Source: Paenibacillus bouchesdurhonensis (GTDB lineage: Bacteria > Bacillota > Bacilli > Paenibacillales > Paenibacillaceae). Taken from it: a stretch of 64,000 nt of DNA. The stretch covers positions 703,648 to 767,647 of the forward strand of contig NZ_LT732547.1 of NCBI RefSeq assembly GCF_900155685.1, in the 5' to 3' direction. Below, one piece after another: positions 57,186 to 64,000 of this stretch. The notes beneath the pieces are model-generated. The model was not told the DNA's origin, did no database searches, and saw only the letters and a program-made list of their open reading frames with translations. The position numbers and the translations under genes are program-made. The first letter of the stretch is position 1, and every line of letters begins with the position of its first letter.

Positions 57186-57235
57186 ATATTTGGTTGTCTG
57201 CAACCTACATTACCCCAATATGTAGTGTTTGTAAA
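57181..57235 (-). promoter_or_regulatory. nrd promoter with two NrdR-like boxes
   Basis: On the minus strand TTTACA (57235-57230) and TAATGT (57212-57207) are 17 nt apart. Box 1, ACACTACATATTGGGG (57228-57213), fills the spacer and matches the palindromic NrdR consensus at 13 of 16 positions; box 2, CAACCAAATATAGTGG (57196-57181), matches 11 of 16. Box starts are 32 bp apart, the three-turn spacing usual for NrdR pairs. Box 2 lies just after the predicted transcription start. Confidence 0.65.
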
Positions 57236-57342
57236 CAGGCATCTTCACTAGCAGACGGATGAAAAAACATGAAAAAACAGGTGAAAGCAATCCTGGTGCG
57301 GCAAGTGGGGGATGGAGGGAAACATTAAAAAAATGTGAACAT

Positions 57343-58173
57343 TTATCGCGGCAGCTCATGGTCATATTTTTTGCGCAGCTGGTTCAATTGCTCCAGTTTT
57401 TGCAAGTGGAGATCTTGGTTTTTCATCCCGGCAGCAACGATTAAGTTCTCTACCATAAACGTCGGGGCGATCATGGAATGGAATTCCCAAATCTCGCCAC
57501 GGCTGGCATACAGAGTAATATGGCTCTCTCCAGAGAAGTCAGAAACGAGACGGTCGGTGATGAGCAGTGTCAGATAGCCGGACTCCTTGGCATGCCGGGT
57601 AATGACCTTGGCTTCCGGCAGCAACCGGACGAATCCAAAGAGAACCACGACATCTTCATCCGTGATATGCAGCAAATCTTCGAACAACTCGCTTCCCCCG
57701 CGATGAAGACGGTGCATAGATAGACCAAAGCGACTGAGGCGATAGTGCATTAGCTCGACGAGACCGGACGAGGGGCCAGGTCCGTACAGGTATACTCTTC
57801 TTGCAGTGACGATAGCATTTACGGCTTCTTCAAACGACTCCTGGGAATAATGCTGCAGCGTGCTTTCCAAATGCTCCATGCTGGACGCGAGCAATTGTCC
57901 CGGAAGGAAGCCAGCCTCCGATTTATCCATGATGTTTTTCATTTTGGCGGCAGGGGTGACTTCCAAATGTTCACGAAGCTGATTTTTGAAATCTTTAATA
58001 TTCTTGAACCCGACAGAACGCCAAAATCTCGATACAGAGGCAATGCTGAGTCCTAAAGCATCGGCGATTTCCTGCTCGGTTAGAAAGAGTACGGTTTGCA
58101 TGTTTTTTTGGATATAGTCGGCAATTTTGTATTGACCCGGAGATAAGGAATCTGTATTCCAGTCCATGTTCAT
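57343..58173 (-). CDS. RpiR/MurR-family transcriptional regulator
   Basis: 276 residues: an N-terminal HTH of the RpiR type (SPGQYKIADYIQKN ... SIASVSRFWRSVGFKNIKDFKNQL, about 10-70) and a SIS sugar-phosphate-binding domain (YLYGPGPSSGLVELMHYRLSRFG, then VVVLFGFVR, about 125-250). Such proteins sense phosphosugars. It is divergent from the ECF transporter operon with 210 bp between, and probably controls it through the palindrome there. Confidence 0.9.
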   Translation of the reverse strand: MNMDWNTDSLSPGQYKIADYIQKNMQTVLFLTEQEIADALGLSIASVSRFWRSVGFKNIKDFKNQLREHLEVTPAAKMKNIMDKSEAGFLPGQLLASSMEHLESTLQHYSQESFEEAVNAIVTARRVYLYGPGPSSGLVELMHYRLSRFGLSMHRLHRGGSELFEDLLHITDEDVVVLFGFVRLLPEAKVITRHAKESGYLTLLITDRLVSDFSGESHITLYASRGEIWEFHSMIAPTFMVENLIVAAGMKNQDLHLQKLEQLNQLRKKYDHELPR

Positions 58174-58281
58174 GAGGTTGGCCTCTCTTTCTATACCTGG
58201 TGAGTTGATAGCACTAGATTAACATAAAAGCGTGGAAGAGGTCAGGAAATTCAACTCGTAATGATATATTTTTTTCACTAG

Positions 58282-58299
58282 TTTATTTACTGAAATAAA
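58282..58299. promoter_or_regulatory. Candidate operator for the RpiR-type regulator
   Basis: TTTATTT, four bases, AAATAAA: a perfect 7-bp palindrome just upstream of the ECF operon promoter. Confidence 0.4.
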
Positions 58300-58311
58300 T
58301 TTTACATATGA

Positions 58312-58340
58312 TTTACATGATATGGATGTTCACTTAATAT
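58312..58340 (+). promoter_or_regulatory. Promoter of the ECF transporter operon
   Basis: TTTACA and TAATAT separated by 17 nt, about 44 nt before the GTG start of the S component. Confidence 0.65.
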
Positions 58341-58383
58341 TTCCTCATTATAGTGGAGCTATCTAAACTAGGAGGGGAAGTTA

Positions 58384-59256
58384 GTGGCTCAATTAAGGCA
58401 AAGGTACGTGCTAACCCAGTCTCAAAAAATGATGGTATTCATTCTGTCGATGTCGCTATACGGACTGTCGAATATGATTACCGAGCTTATTCCTTCGGTT
58501 CGGCTAGGGCCGATCGAGCTGTCAGTGGAATACTTCGCGTTTATTCCGCTGACGCTGTGTATTTTATTCCACCCGTTCTATGCGGCCATCGGTGCTGCGC
58601 TGGGCGAAGTTATTTTTGGCGAAATTATGCTGGGGCAGTTCGGCGGACTTGGCGAGCTGGAGAAGTTTATCGGCTTCTCGTTGGCGATGTTCATTGCTGG
58701 AACGCTTGTGAACGATCCGAAGAATCGCAGGCAGGTAGGCATTGCCGCCATGACCGGGGTAATAATTCACCAATTTATCAGTTGTTCGGTTGATATCGCC
58801 AAGGTATGGATCGGTGTCGAGGAGTTTGAGGCAGTACCGGGATTGGCGCAAAGCGTCATGGTGGTTGAAGGAGTGGCTTTTTTGAACGATGTGTTGTTCT
58901 CGGGCATACTGTTCGCATTGCTGCCGACACTGTATCTGGTGCCCCGGTTGTACGGCAAAATCGAACCGCTGCTTGGCATGAAGCCTAGAAATAATAAGAT
59001 GAAATATTCGCTGGGTGAAATTATTGCCCCTAGGTTAATCGTAGCTTCAATTATATTAGCCGTGCTGGCAGCCGTTGCGGAGTTTCTCGCGGAATCCGAC
59101 ATGGCGCTCATCGAATGGGATGCGGATTTTCTGGATAGTATTGGCGGCTGGTTCATATGGGTCAGTATTGGGACTGCCGCTGTGGTGGCATGTCTTACAA
59201 TTTGGCTGCTGGTTCGCAAAGGGAAGCGCTCTAGAGCAGCTGAAACCGGGATCTAG
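58384..59256 (+). CDS. ECF-type transporter S component-like membrane protein
   Basis: 290 residues from a GTG start with AGGAGGGG upstream. Six to seven hydrophobic helices; the first six (about 15-200: FILSMSLYGLSNMITELIP, FIPLTLCILFHPFYAAIGAALGE and following) resemble the substrate-binding S subunits of energy-coupling-factor importers. It is longer than usual (about 190) by one to two extra helices at the C-terminus. Followed by ATPase and T component genes, so it supplies specificity. Substrate not readable. Confidence 0.75.
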   Translation: MAQLRQRYVLTQSQKMMVFILSMSLYGLSNMITELIPSVRLGPIELSVEYFAFIPLTLCILFHPFYAAIGAALGEVIFGEIMLGQFGGLGELEKFIGFSLAMFIAGTLVNDPKNRRQVGIAAMTGVIIHQFISCSVDIAKVWIGVEEFEAVPGLAQSVMVVEGVAFLNDVLFSGILFALLPTLYLVPRLYGKIEPLLGMKPRNNKMKYSLGEIIAPRLIVASIILAVLAAVAEFLAESDMALIEWDADFLDSIGGWFIWVSIGTAAVVACLTIWLLVRKGKRSRAAETGI

Positions 59257-59276
59257 CGCATGATGGAGGTTAAGCT

Positions 59277-61261
59277 ATGGTTGAATATGGGGCTCAATTG
59301 AATGAAACGGATATAGATGTAACGAAAAGTCCGCCGCTTGATTGGATCGTATCGATAGATAATGTCACCTTTACATATCCTGGTGCAGAGGCTCCTGTGC
59401 TCAACGAAGTATCCCTTCAGATTAAGCGCGGCGATTTCGTCGCCGTCATCGGCGGTAATGGCAGCGGTAAATCGACGCTGTGCAAGACGCTGAACGGGTT
59501 GATACCCCACTATTATGTCGGGGATTTCGAGGGGAGTGTCCGTGTGAACGGACTACAGACTCTGGAGCATGATGTTGCCCGTTTGTCGCGCCATGTTGGG
59601 TACGTGTATCAGGATTTCGAGAATCAACTCATACGTCCGACAGTGCTTGATGATGCCAGCTTCGCCCCGCTGAATTACGGGTTCGAGGATTATCAGGAGC
59701 GAGGGCTGCGGGCCTTGCGCTTGGTGGATCTTACGGTGGATACGAAGGAGTTCATCTGGCAATTAAGCGGAGGACAGAAGCATCAACTGGCACTTGCCGG
59801 AGCAATCTCGCTGGATCCGGATATTCTGATCATCGATGAGCCCGTCGCGCAGCTTGATCCTTGCCATGCAAGGGAGATCTATGATTTGCTGCGCCGTTTG
59901 AATGAGCAGCATGGCAAAACGATCATCGTGATCGAGCATCATACGGAGTTTATTGCGGAGTACTGCAGGCAGGTCGTGCTGATGGATCAAGGCCGGGCCG
60001 TATGGTCGAAGCCGGTAGAAGAGGCGCTATTGGAGCTGGAGCAGCTGCGTTCCAGCCAGATTTACCCGCCTCAGGTCACCCAGGCCGCCGCCGAGATTGC
60101 TAAAGCAAGGGCATGGGATTCTACCGGGATGGAGCGTAATTCGACTATTCCAATTTGGTTCGACCTTGGTTCACCTTATCCGATTACTCTTGACGAGGCG
60201 GCAGCTTATTTTCAGCGGCTGAGGCAGTTGGAAGGGCAGGAAGAGTGCGGGGGGCTGATTGGAATTACAGCCGATGGTGGTGCTGCAGATGCTTATATTC
60301 AGGAAGGTTCCGGCATTATGGCAATGAATGGGGCAGAAGCTTTGATTGGCGGGATTGGAAATGCTGAGGATAGACCGGATTGCCAAGAATCGGAGAAAGC
60401 GTCCGGGAATACTGAAGCTAATAGAGAGGCTGATCCGATCATTGAAGCCAAGCATGTTCGCTTCTCCTATCGGACGGTGAGCCGGGACAGGAAGATTGTG
60501 CTGCGAGATGTCAGTGTAACGCTTAGAGCAGGGGATATGGTCGCTCTCGTTGGCAATAATGGGGCAGGTAAATCCTCCTTCATGCGGCTGATCACTGGGG
60601 TAACAAAGCCTGAAAGCGGACGAATCGTCGTCAAAGGAATGGATACGGCAGCAACGACGCCCGAGCAGCTCGCTAATACGGTGACCTATATTTACCAAAA
60701 CCCCGAGGAAATGTTCATTGAGGATTCGATCCGCAAGGATGTGGAGTTCTTTCTTAAAGCGCGCCGCGTGGACGGTTACGAGGCCAAGGTAGATGCGATT
60801 CTGGACAGCTTCGGATTGACCGGGCTGCAGCACAGGGACGGCCGGCTGCTCAGCGGCGGGCCTCTCTGGCGATTGGGGTAGCGATGAATCCCTCGGTGAT
60901 CCTGCTCGACGAGCCGACTGCAAATCTGGACATCGCAACCCGCAAAGATATTACACATCTGTTGCAGCAGTTGAACCGTCATGTGGAAACCGTCATTGTG
61001 GCGACGCACGACATGCAGCTGGTGGCGGAATGGGCTAACCGGGTCATCGTTATGCATCAGGGCGATATTATCCGGGACGGTACACGAGAATCGGTGTTCG
61101 GCGATGCCGGGCTGCTGGAACAAGCCGGGCTGCGGGCGCCGCAAATTTTGGAGCTCAGCCGCAGGCTGGGGTTGGCGCCGCTCAGCTATACGGTAGATGA
61201 GTTTGCGCAGCGCTGGAACGAATCGGGAAAGGAGGCGGCAAGGCATGGAGTATGTTCGTAA
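59277..61261 (+). pseudogene. ECF double ATPase, frameshifted in second signature motif
   Basis: Two ABC domains in one chain. The first is complete: GGNGSGKST (about residue 59), LSGGQKHQLALAGA, IIDEPVAQLD, IVIEHHTE. The second has GNNGAGKSS (about residue 426) but breaks at the signature: after LLSGG the frame turns to PLWRLG and a stop at 60879. The missing part continues in another frame (ASLAIGVAMNPSVILLDEPTANLD) to 61261. Inserting ten bases (a second CAGCGGCGGG after 60860) restores LSGGQRRASLA exactly. An ATG at 60884 could restart translation of the C-terminal part. Read as one disrupted gene, or a sequencing error. GGAGGT lies before the ATG. Confidence 0.85.
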
Positions 61262-62069
61262 GCTGATGGATCGCGTGTCCGTGGAAGGAGTCAAAATTGA
61301 ATTGCTCAATACAGCCTACGGCAACGGCAATACGTTTTTGGCCAGGCTGGATCCGCGAACACTGTTCCTCTGGTATTTGTATTTCGGCATCGCTCCCTGG
61401 TTCATTCACGGCGAGGTGCTGCTGCTCGGCATGTTCCTGCTCTTGGTCGTCACGACGATGATGTCGAGGGTGAGCCCCTTGATTATATTCATACTTTGTC
61501 TTGGTTTACTGAGCCAAGCGGGATACTTACTCATCGTATCCTGGCTGTTCGGTGGGGGCGGAGAGACGATTTTGCCTCTATTAAAGCTGACGATGAAGCT
61601 GTCGGTCATTTCGATGGCGAGCATTACCGTATTTTGCTCGATGGATCCCGAGAAGCTGAGCGACGGACTGCTCCGCATCGGCGTACCGAAACAGGTGTCG
61701 TTCGGCATCGCATACGGGTACCGGATGCTCCCCAGCCTGGTGGAGGAATACCATCATATCTTTTTGTCTTTCCGGCTGCGGGGCGTGGCACCGAGGAAGC
61801 ATGGATTGCTGTATTGGAGGAGTATCGTCTACTTTTTGAAAATAGCGGTGTTGTCTTTTTACCCATTAATTCTGAGCATTGCCAAACGCACGCGCACTAC
61901 GGTGGAAGCGCTGGAAGCCAAAGGCTTCTCCTACGCCTACCATTCCCCGGAGGCCAAAAGAATCAAGCTCTCATACATGAAATTTACCGTCCGTGATGCC
62001 GTGTTTCTGCTTGGCTCGGGGTTGTACGTCGTAATGCTGCATGTTCTTGCTGCTCGATTTACTATATAG
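61245..62069 (+). CDS. ECF transporter T component (CbiQ/EcfT-like)
   Basis: Start at the ATG at 61245 (AAAGGAGG upstream), overlapping the ATPase end by 17 nt. 274 residues with five to six membrane helices and coupling motifs: LDPRTLFLWYLYF at the N-terminus, AYGYRMLPSLVEEYHHIFLSFRLRG and later AKRTRTTVEALEAKGF (the two ARG-like coupling segments that contact the ATPases). It links the S component to the ATPases. Confidence 0.9.
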   Translation: MEYVRKLMDRVSVEGVKIELLNTAYGNGNTFLARLDPRTLFLWYLYFGIAPWFIHGEVLLLGMFLLLVVTTMMSRVSPLIIFILCLGLLSQAGYLLIVSWLFGGGGETILPLLKLTMKLSVISMASITVFCSMDPEKLSDGLLRIGVPKQVSFGIAYGYRMLPSLVEEYHHIFLSFRLRGVAPRKHGLLYWRSIVYFLKIAVLSFYPLILSIAKRTRTTVEALEAKGFSYAYHSPEAKRIKLSYMKFTVRDAVFLLGSGLYVVMLHVLAARFTI

Positions 62070-62114
62070 ATATATTTTGCGGGTAATTGATGATTAAAAA
62101 CAAAGGAGAAGCGG

Positions 62115-62915
62115 ATGAAAATTGATTTGCATACCCATGTTAAGCTTGCTAAGAAAACAGCCTTTAGTCACGTTTATTTTAAGGAAATGATGACCGAAGC
62201 CGGAAAAAGCGGCCTGGATGCTGTCGCGATGACCGAGCATTTCAATACTTTGCGGTATGAGGATATTTACCGGGTGCTGGATCGGCATTATCCCTATGAG
62301 CAAGGCTACTATATGGCCGAGGGGATGAAGGTGTTTCCCGGCATCGAAGTGGACATTCAGGAGACCGGTCATATTCTGATCATTGGAGACCGGGAACGGA
62401 TATTGGCACTGAGGCAGCGCCTGGAGCCCTATACGGAGAAAGGACGGTTCATCGATTTCCAGACGCTGCTGGACTGGAGCGAGGGTCAAGGATTTCTGCG
62501 CATAGGGGCGCATCCGTTCCGGCTAGGGACGCCACTGCATCATTTGCCGGAAGAACTGCTGGGGAGGCTGGACGCTTTTGATCTGAACGGCAAGGATATT
62601 TATGCGCAAGGTTTGGAGGCCTATCGCGCTCGAATCGATGAATTTGCGCTGCGCCTGGGACGCCCTGTTGTCGGGGGAAGCGATACGCATCAATATATGC
62701 AGTATGGCAGCGTCGTTAATAGCTTGAACGGGGAAGCGGAGACTGCAGAGGAGCTGCGAGACCTGATCCTGCGGGGGGCGTATCAGATTGAAATTTCGCC
62801 ATGTCTGCATGCGAAGGTGAAGTCCGCGAATGTAATCAAGGCGCTGTTGAAAAAGGAAATGGCTGCTTCCGAAGAGAACAGCGGGAATTTGCGGGAGCTC
62901 GGGGAAATGGCATAG
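62115..62915 (+). CDS. PHP-domain metal-dependent hydrolase
   Basis: 266 residues with the PHP metal ligands in order: H6 and H8 (DLHTH), E41-H42, E78 (PGIEVDI), H86, H133 (GAHPF) and D190/H192 (GSDTH). Usual for histidinol-phosphatase-like phosphoesterases. AAAGGAG precedes the ATG, 45 nt after the T component, so it belongs to the ECF operon. It may hydrolyse the imported compound or its phosphate; with a SIS-type regulator this points to a phosphorylated sugar or similar, an inference. Confidence 0.92.
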   Translation: MKIDLHTHVKLAKKTAFSHVYFKEMMTEAGKSGLDAVAMTEHFNTLRYEDIYRVLDRHYPYEQGYYMAEGMKVFPGIEVDIQETGHILIIGDRERILALRQRLEPYTEKGRFIDFQTLLDWSEGQGFLRIGAHPFRLGTPLHHLPEELLGRLDAFDLNGKDIYAQGLEAYRARIDEFALRLGRPVVGGSDTHQYMQYGSVVNSLNGEAETAEELRDLILRGAYQIEISPCLHAKVKSANVIKALLKKEMAASEENSGNLRELGEMA

Positions 62916-62935
62916 CGGAGATCAGTGCAAAGGCA

Positions 62936-62975
62936 AGGTTCAGGCCTCTTCCGGGCGCGGGAGAGGCCTGAACCT
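62936..62975. terminator. Hairpin terminating the ECF operon
   Basis: AGGTTCAGGCCTCT and AGAGGCCTGAACCT form a perfect 14-bp stem. No T tract follows, so it may act as a stability element instead. Confidence 0.6.
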
Positions 62976-63124
62976 CATATCTCCATACAGATCACGCTAA
63001 GGCGCTGGGAGGTACAGCGGCGTGCCGCTTATTTGAAAAGAAGGAGCGGGAATTGTTACAATAAGAGGCAGTATGAATGTTATTTTAAAAGTATGGAACG
63101 TTATTATAAGAAGGGGGGAGCAGC

Positions 63125-63427
63125 ATGGCGATTGCAGAGGTAACGGTGATTCCCATCGGGACGTGCACAACAAGCTTAAGCCCATATGTAGCCGAGCTGC
63201 AGCGGGTATTGGAGAAGCAGGAAGGCATTCGTTATACACTGACCTCGATGAGCACGATTATTGAAGGGCCGTTGGACAGTGTGTTCGCCGCTATACGGGC
63301 GATTCATGAGTCGCCGTTCCAATCCGGTGCCCAGCGGGTGTCCACCTCGATCAAGATTGACGATCGGCGAGACAAAGAGAGCTCCTCGGAGCAGAAGCTG
63401 CGCTCGGTTCAGGCGAAGCTGCAATAA
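63125..63427 (+). CDS. MTH1187/YqgV-type thiamine-binding-like protein
   Basis: 100 residues, the typical size of this family (DUF77). The opening AIAEVTVIPIGTCTTSLSPYVAEL, the central YTLTSMSTIIEGPLD and RVSTSIKIDDRRD are family-typical; the fold is a ferredoxin-like homotetramer thought to bind thiamine. AGGGGGGAG precedes the ATG. It stands apart from the ECF operon by a 209-bp gap with a strong hairpin, though thiamine-type ECF systems use a related protein (YkoF). Confidence 0.88.
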   Translation: MAIAEVTVIPIGTCTTSLSPYVAELQRVLEKQEGIRYTLTSMSTIIEGPLDSVFAAIRAIHESPFQSGAQRVSTSIKIDDRRDKESSSEQKLRSVQAKLQ

Positions 63428-63449
63428 ATAAATTCCTGATTTTGAGGGC

Positions 63450-63477
63450 TTGCAAAATTTTCGGATCGAGTTATAAT
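63450..63477 (+). promoter_or_regulatory. Promoter of the tRNA gene
   Basis: TTGCAA and a perfect TATAAT with a 16-nt spacer, 30 nt before the tRNA. Confidence 0.75.
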
Positions 63478-63507
63478 ATTTTTTGTTTCAAGTTAAGCAG
63501 TGAATAT

Positions 63508-63579
63508 GCTGGTGTAGCTCAGGGGTAGAGCAACGCACTCGTAATGCGTAGGTCGGGGGTTCAATTCCCTTCACCAGCA
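63508..63579 (+). tRNA. tRNA-Thr (anticodon CGU)
   Basis: A full cloverleaf: acceptor GCTGGTG/CACCAGC, D arm GCTC/GAGC, anticodon stem ACGCA/TGCGT with loop CTCGTAA, T arm with TTCAATT loop. The anticodon CGT reads ACG. Discriminator A; CCA is not encoded. Confidence 0.95.
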
Positions 63580-63603
63580 TCTTGCTAAAATCAAGCGCAG
63601 AGC

Positions 63604-63638
63604 GGCTTCCGAGGTTTTCGGGAGCCGCGTTTTTTTGT
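63604..63638 (+). terminator. Terminator of the tRNA gene
   Basis: GCGGCTTCCGAG pairs with GGGAGCCGC with a small mismatch, followed by seven T. Confidence 0.85.
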
Positions 63639-63812
63639 GTTTTTATGCAAACTTCTAACATTCTTCTAACCTTTATTTGAGTAAAGTGGTATCTTAAATG
63701 AAATGGCCGCTTTTTGTCCCCTGCTTAATCTAATTTATCGGTATACCATGCATGCTAGCTGCTTTGGGACTCAGGTACAGGTATTAGAGCGTGTCGTTCA
63801 CAAAATCTGCAT
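63639..63812. other. Intergenic region after the tRNA
   Basis: 174 bases; no gene or RNA recognised. A short plus-strand ORF starting at 63703 runs antisense to the next gene and is not credible. Confidence 0.4.
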
Positions 63813-64000
63813 TTATTCTCTGTCTGTTTTCCAATACCAGAATTTAGATCCCTGTGCAATTATAAATCGCTCTAACCAGGTTTCAAAGTTACAATAAAAA
63901 CTGCCTGCTAAGTCAACAGGATTCATGCTCTCACAGAGCAGTAAATAATGTTCTTCGCCGTTTCGCCATCGACTCAAATCAATTACAATCCGATCATCGA
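63813..64000 (-). CDS. SUKH-like protein, C-terminal end only
   Basis: Reading the minus strand from the window edge gives 62 residues without a stop until TAA at 63813. The sequence has a strand (RIVIDLSRWRNGEEHYL), then LLCESMNPVDLAGSFYCNF and a closing ETWLERFIIAQGSKFWYW helix. This is the pattern of the last part of SMI1/KNR4 (SUKH) proteins, often immunity proteins of toxin systems. The start is outside the window. Call tentative, coding nature likely. Confidence 0.55.
   Translation of the reverse strand, partial: DDRIVIDLSRWRNGEEHYLLLCESMNPVDLAGSFYCNFETWLERFIIAQGSKFWYWKTDRE

Noticed and set aside
57343..63427. ECF system as a thiamine (YkoEDC-like) transporter because of the nearby thiamine-binding-like gene
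   Set aside because: No TPP riboswitch is seen, the binding-like gene is separated by a hairpin, and a SIS-type regulator and PHP enzyme do not fit.
63703..63897. 64-aa plus-strand ORF after the tRNA
   Set aside because: Antisense to the SUKH-like frame and without a ribosome site.

Overview
The window looks like a chromosome segment of a low-to-mid GC Gram-positive bacterium, most likely Paenibacillus or a close relative. This rests on strong AGGAGG-type ribosome binding sites, frequent TTG/GTG starts, sigma-A-type promoters, two-domain secreted proteins with copper-amine-oxidase-N repeats, a YmaF-type protein and B. subtilis-style TnrA/GlnR boxes. The genus is an inference from gene content and style, not a database result.

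Left part (1-14.6 kb): a co-directional seven-gene cluster. It holds a von Willebrand A (vWA) membrane protein (cut by the window edge), a large tubulin/FtsZ-like protein, an 830-residue protein of unknown fold, a second vWA protein with membrane segments, a small protein, a zinc-ribbon/P-loop GTPase and a 1066-residue GTPase-associated membrane protein. Genes overlap or nearly touch, so they probably make one membrane-anchored, nucleotide-driven machine. This is the best candidate for a poorly described system. A small P-loop kinase-like gene follows; an IS1182-type element has inserted exactly into what reads as its terminator.

CRISPR island (16.4-28.7 kb): a complete type I-B-like operon (cas6-cas8-cas7-cas5-cas3-cas4-cas1-cas2) sits between two arrays with the same 29-nt repeat (37 and 13 repeats by my count) and related leaders. 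The last repeat of each array is degenerate. The island is visibly AT-richer than its flanks.

Middle (28.7-49.9 kb): an ammonium transporter with TnrA/GlnR-type boxes; a polymorphic toxin (probably type VII secreted) with an Imm22-like immunity gene; two secreted proteins; a lipoprotein/antimicrobial-type ABC pair (ATPase plus giant FtsX permease with coiled coil); a heterodimeric ABC exporter pair with complementary degenerate ATP sites; an AAA ATPase; a truncated methyltransferase; an AT-rich patch with a small membrane protein and a secreted protein; and a histidine-rich YmaF-like protein.

Right part (49.9-64 kb): a minus-strand ribonucleotide reductase locus, nrdD-nrdG-nrdA-nrdB, preceded by a promoter overlapped by two NrdR-like boxes, a cobalamin riboswitch and an intrinsic terminator. 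The logic would be to shut off B12-independent reductases when B12 is available. Then come an RpiR-type regulator divergent from an ECF-type transporter (S component, double ATPase, T component) and a PHP hydrolase. The ATPase gene is frameshifted by what looks like loss of one 10-bp tandem unit inside its second ABC signature. A thiamine-binding-like protein, tRNA-Thr(CGU) and the end of a minus-strand SUKH-like gene close the window.
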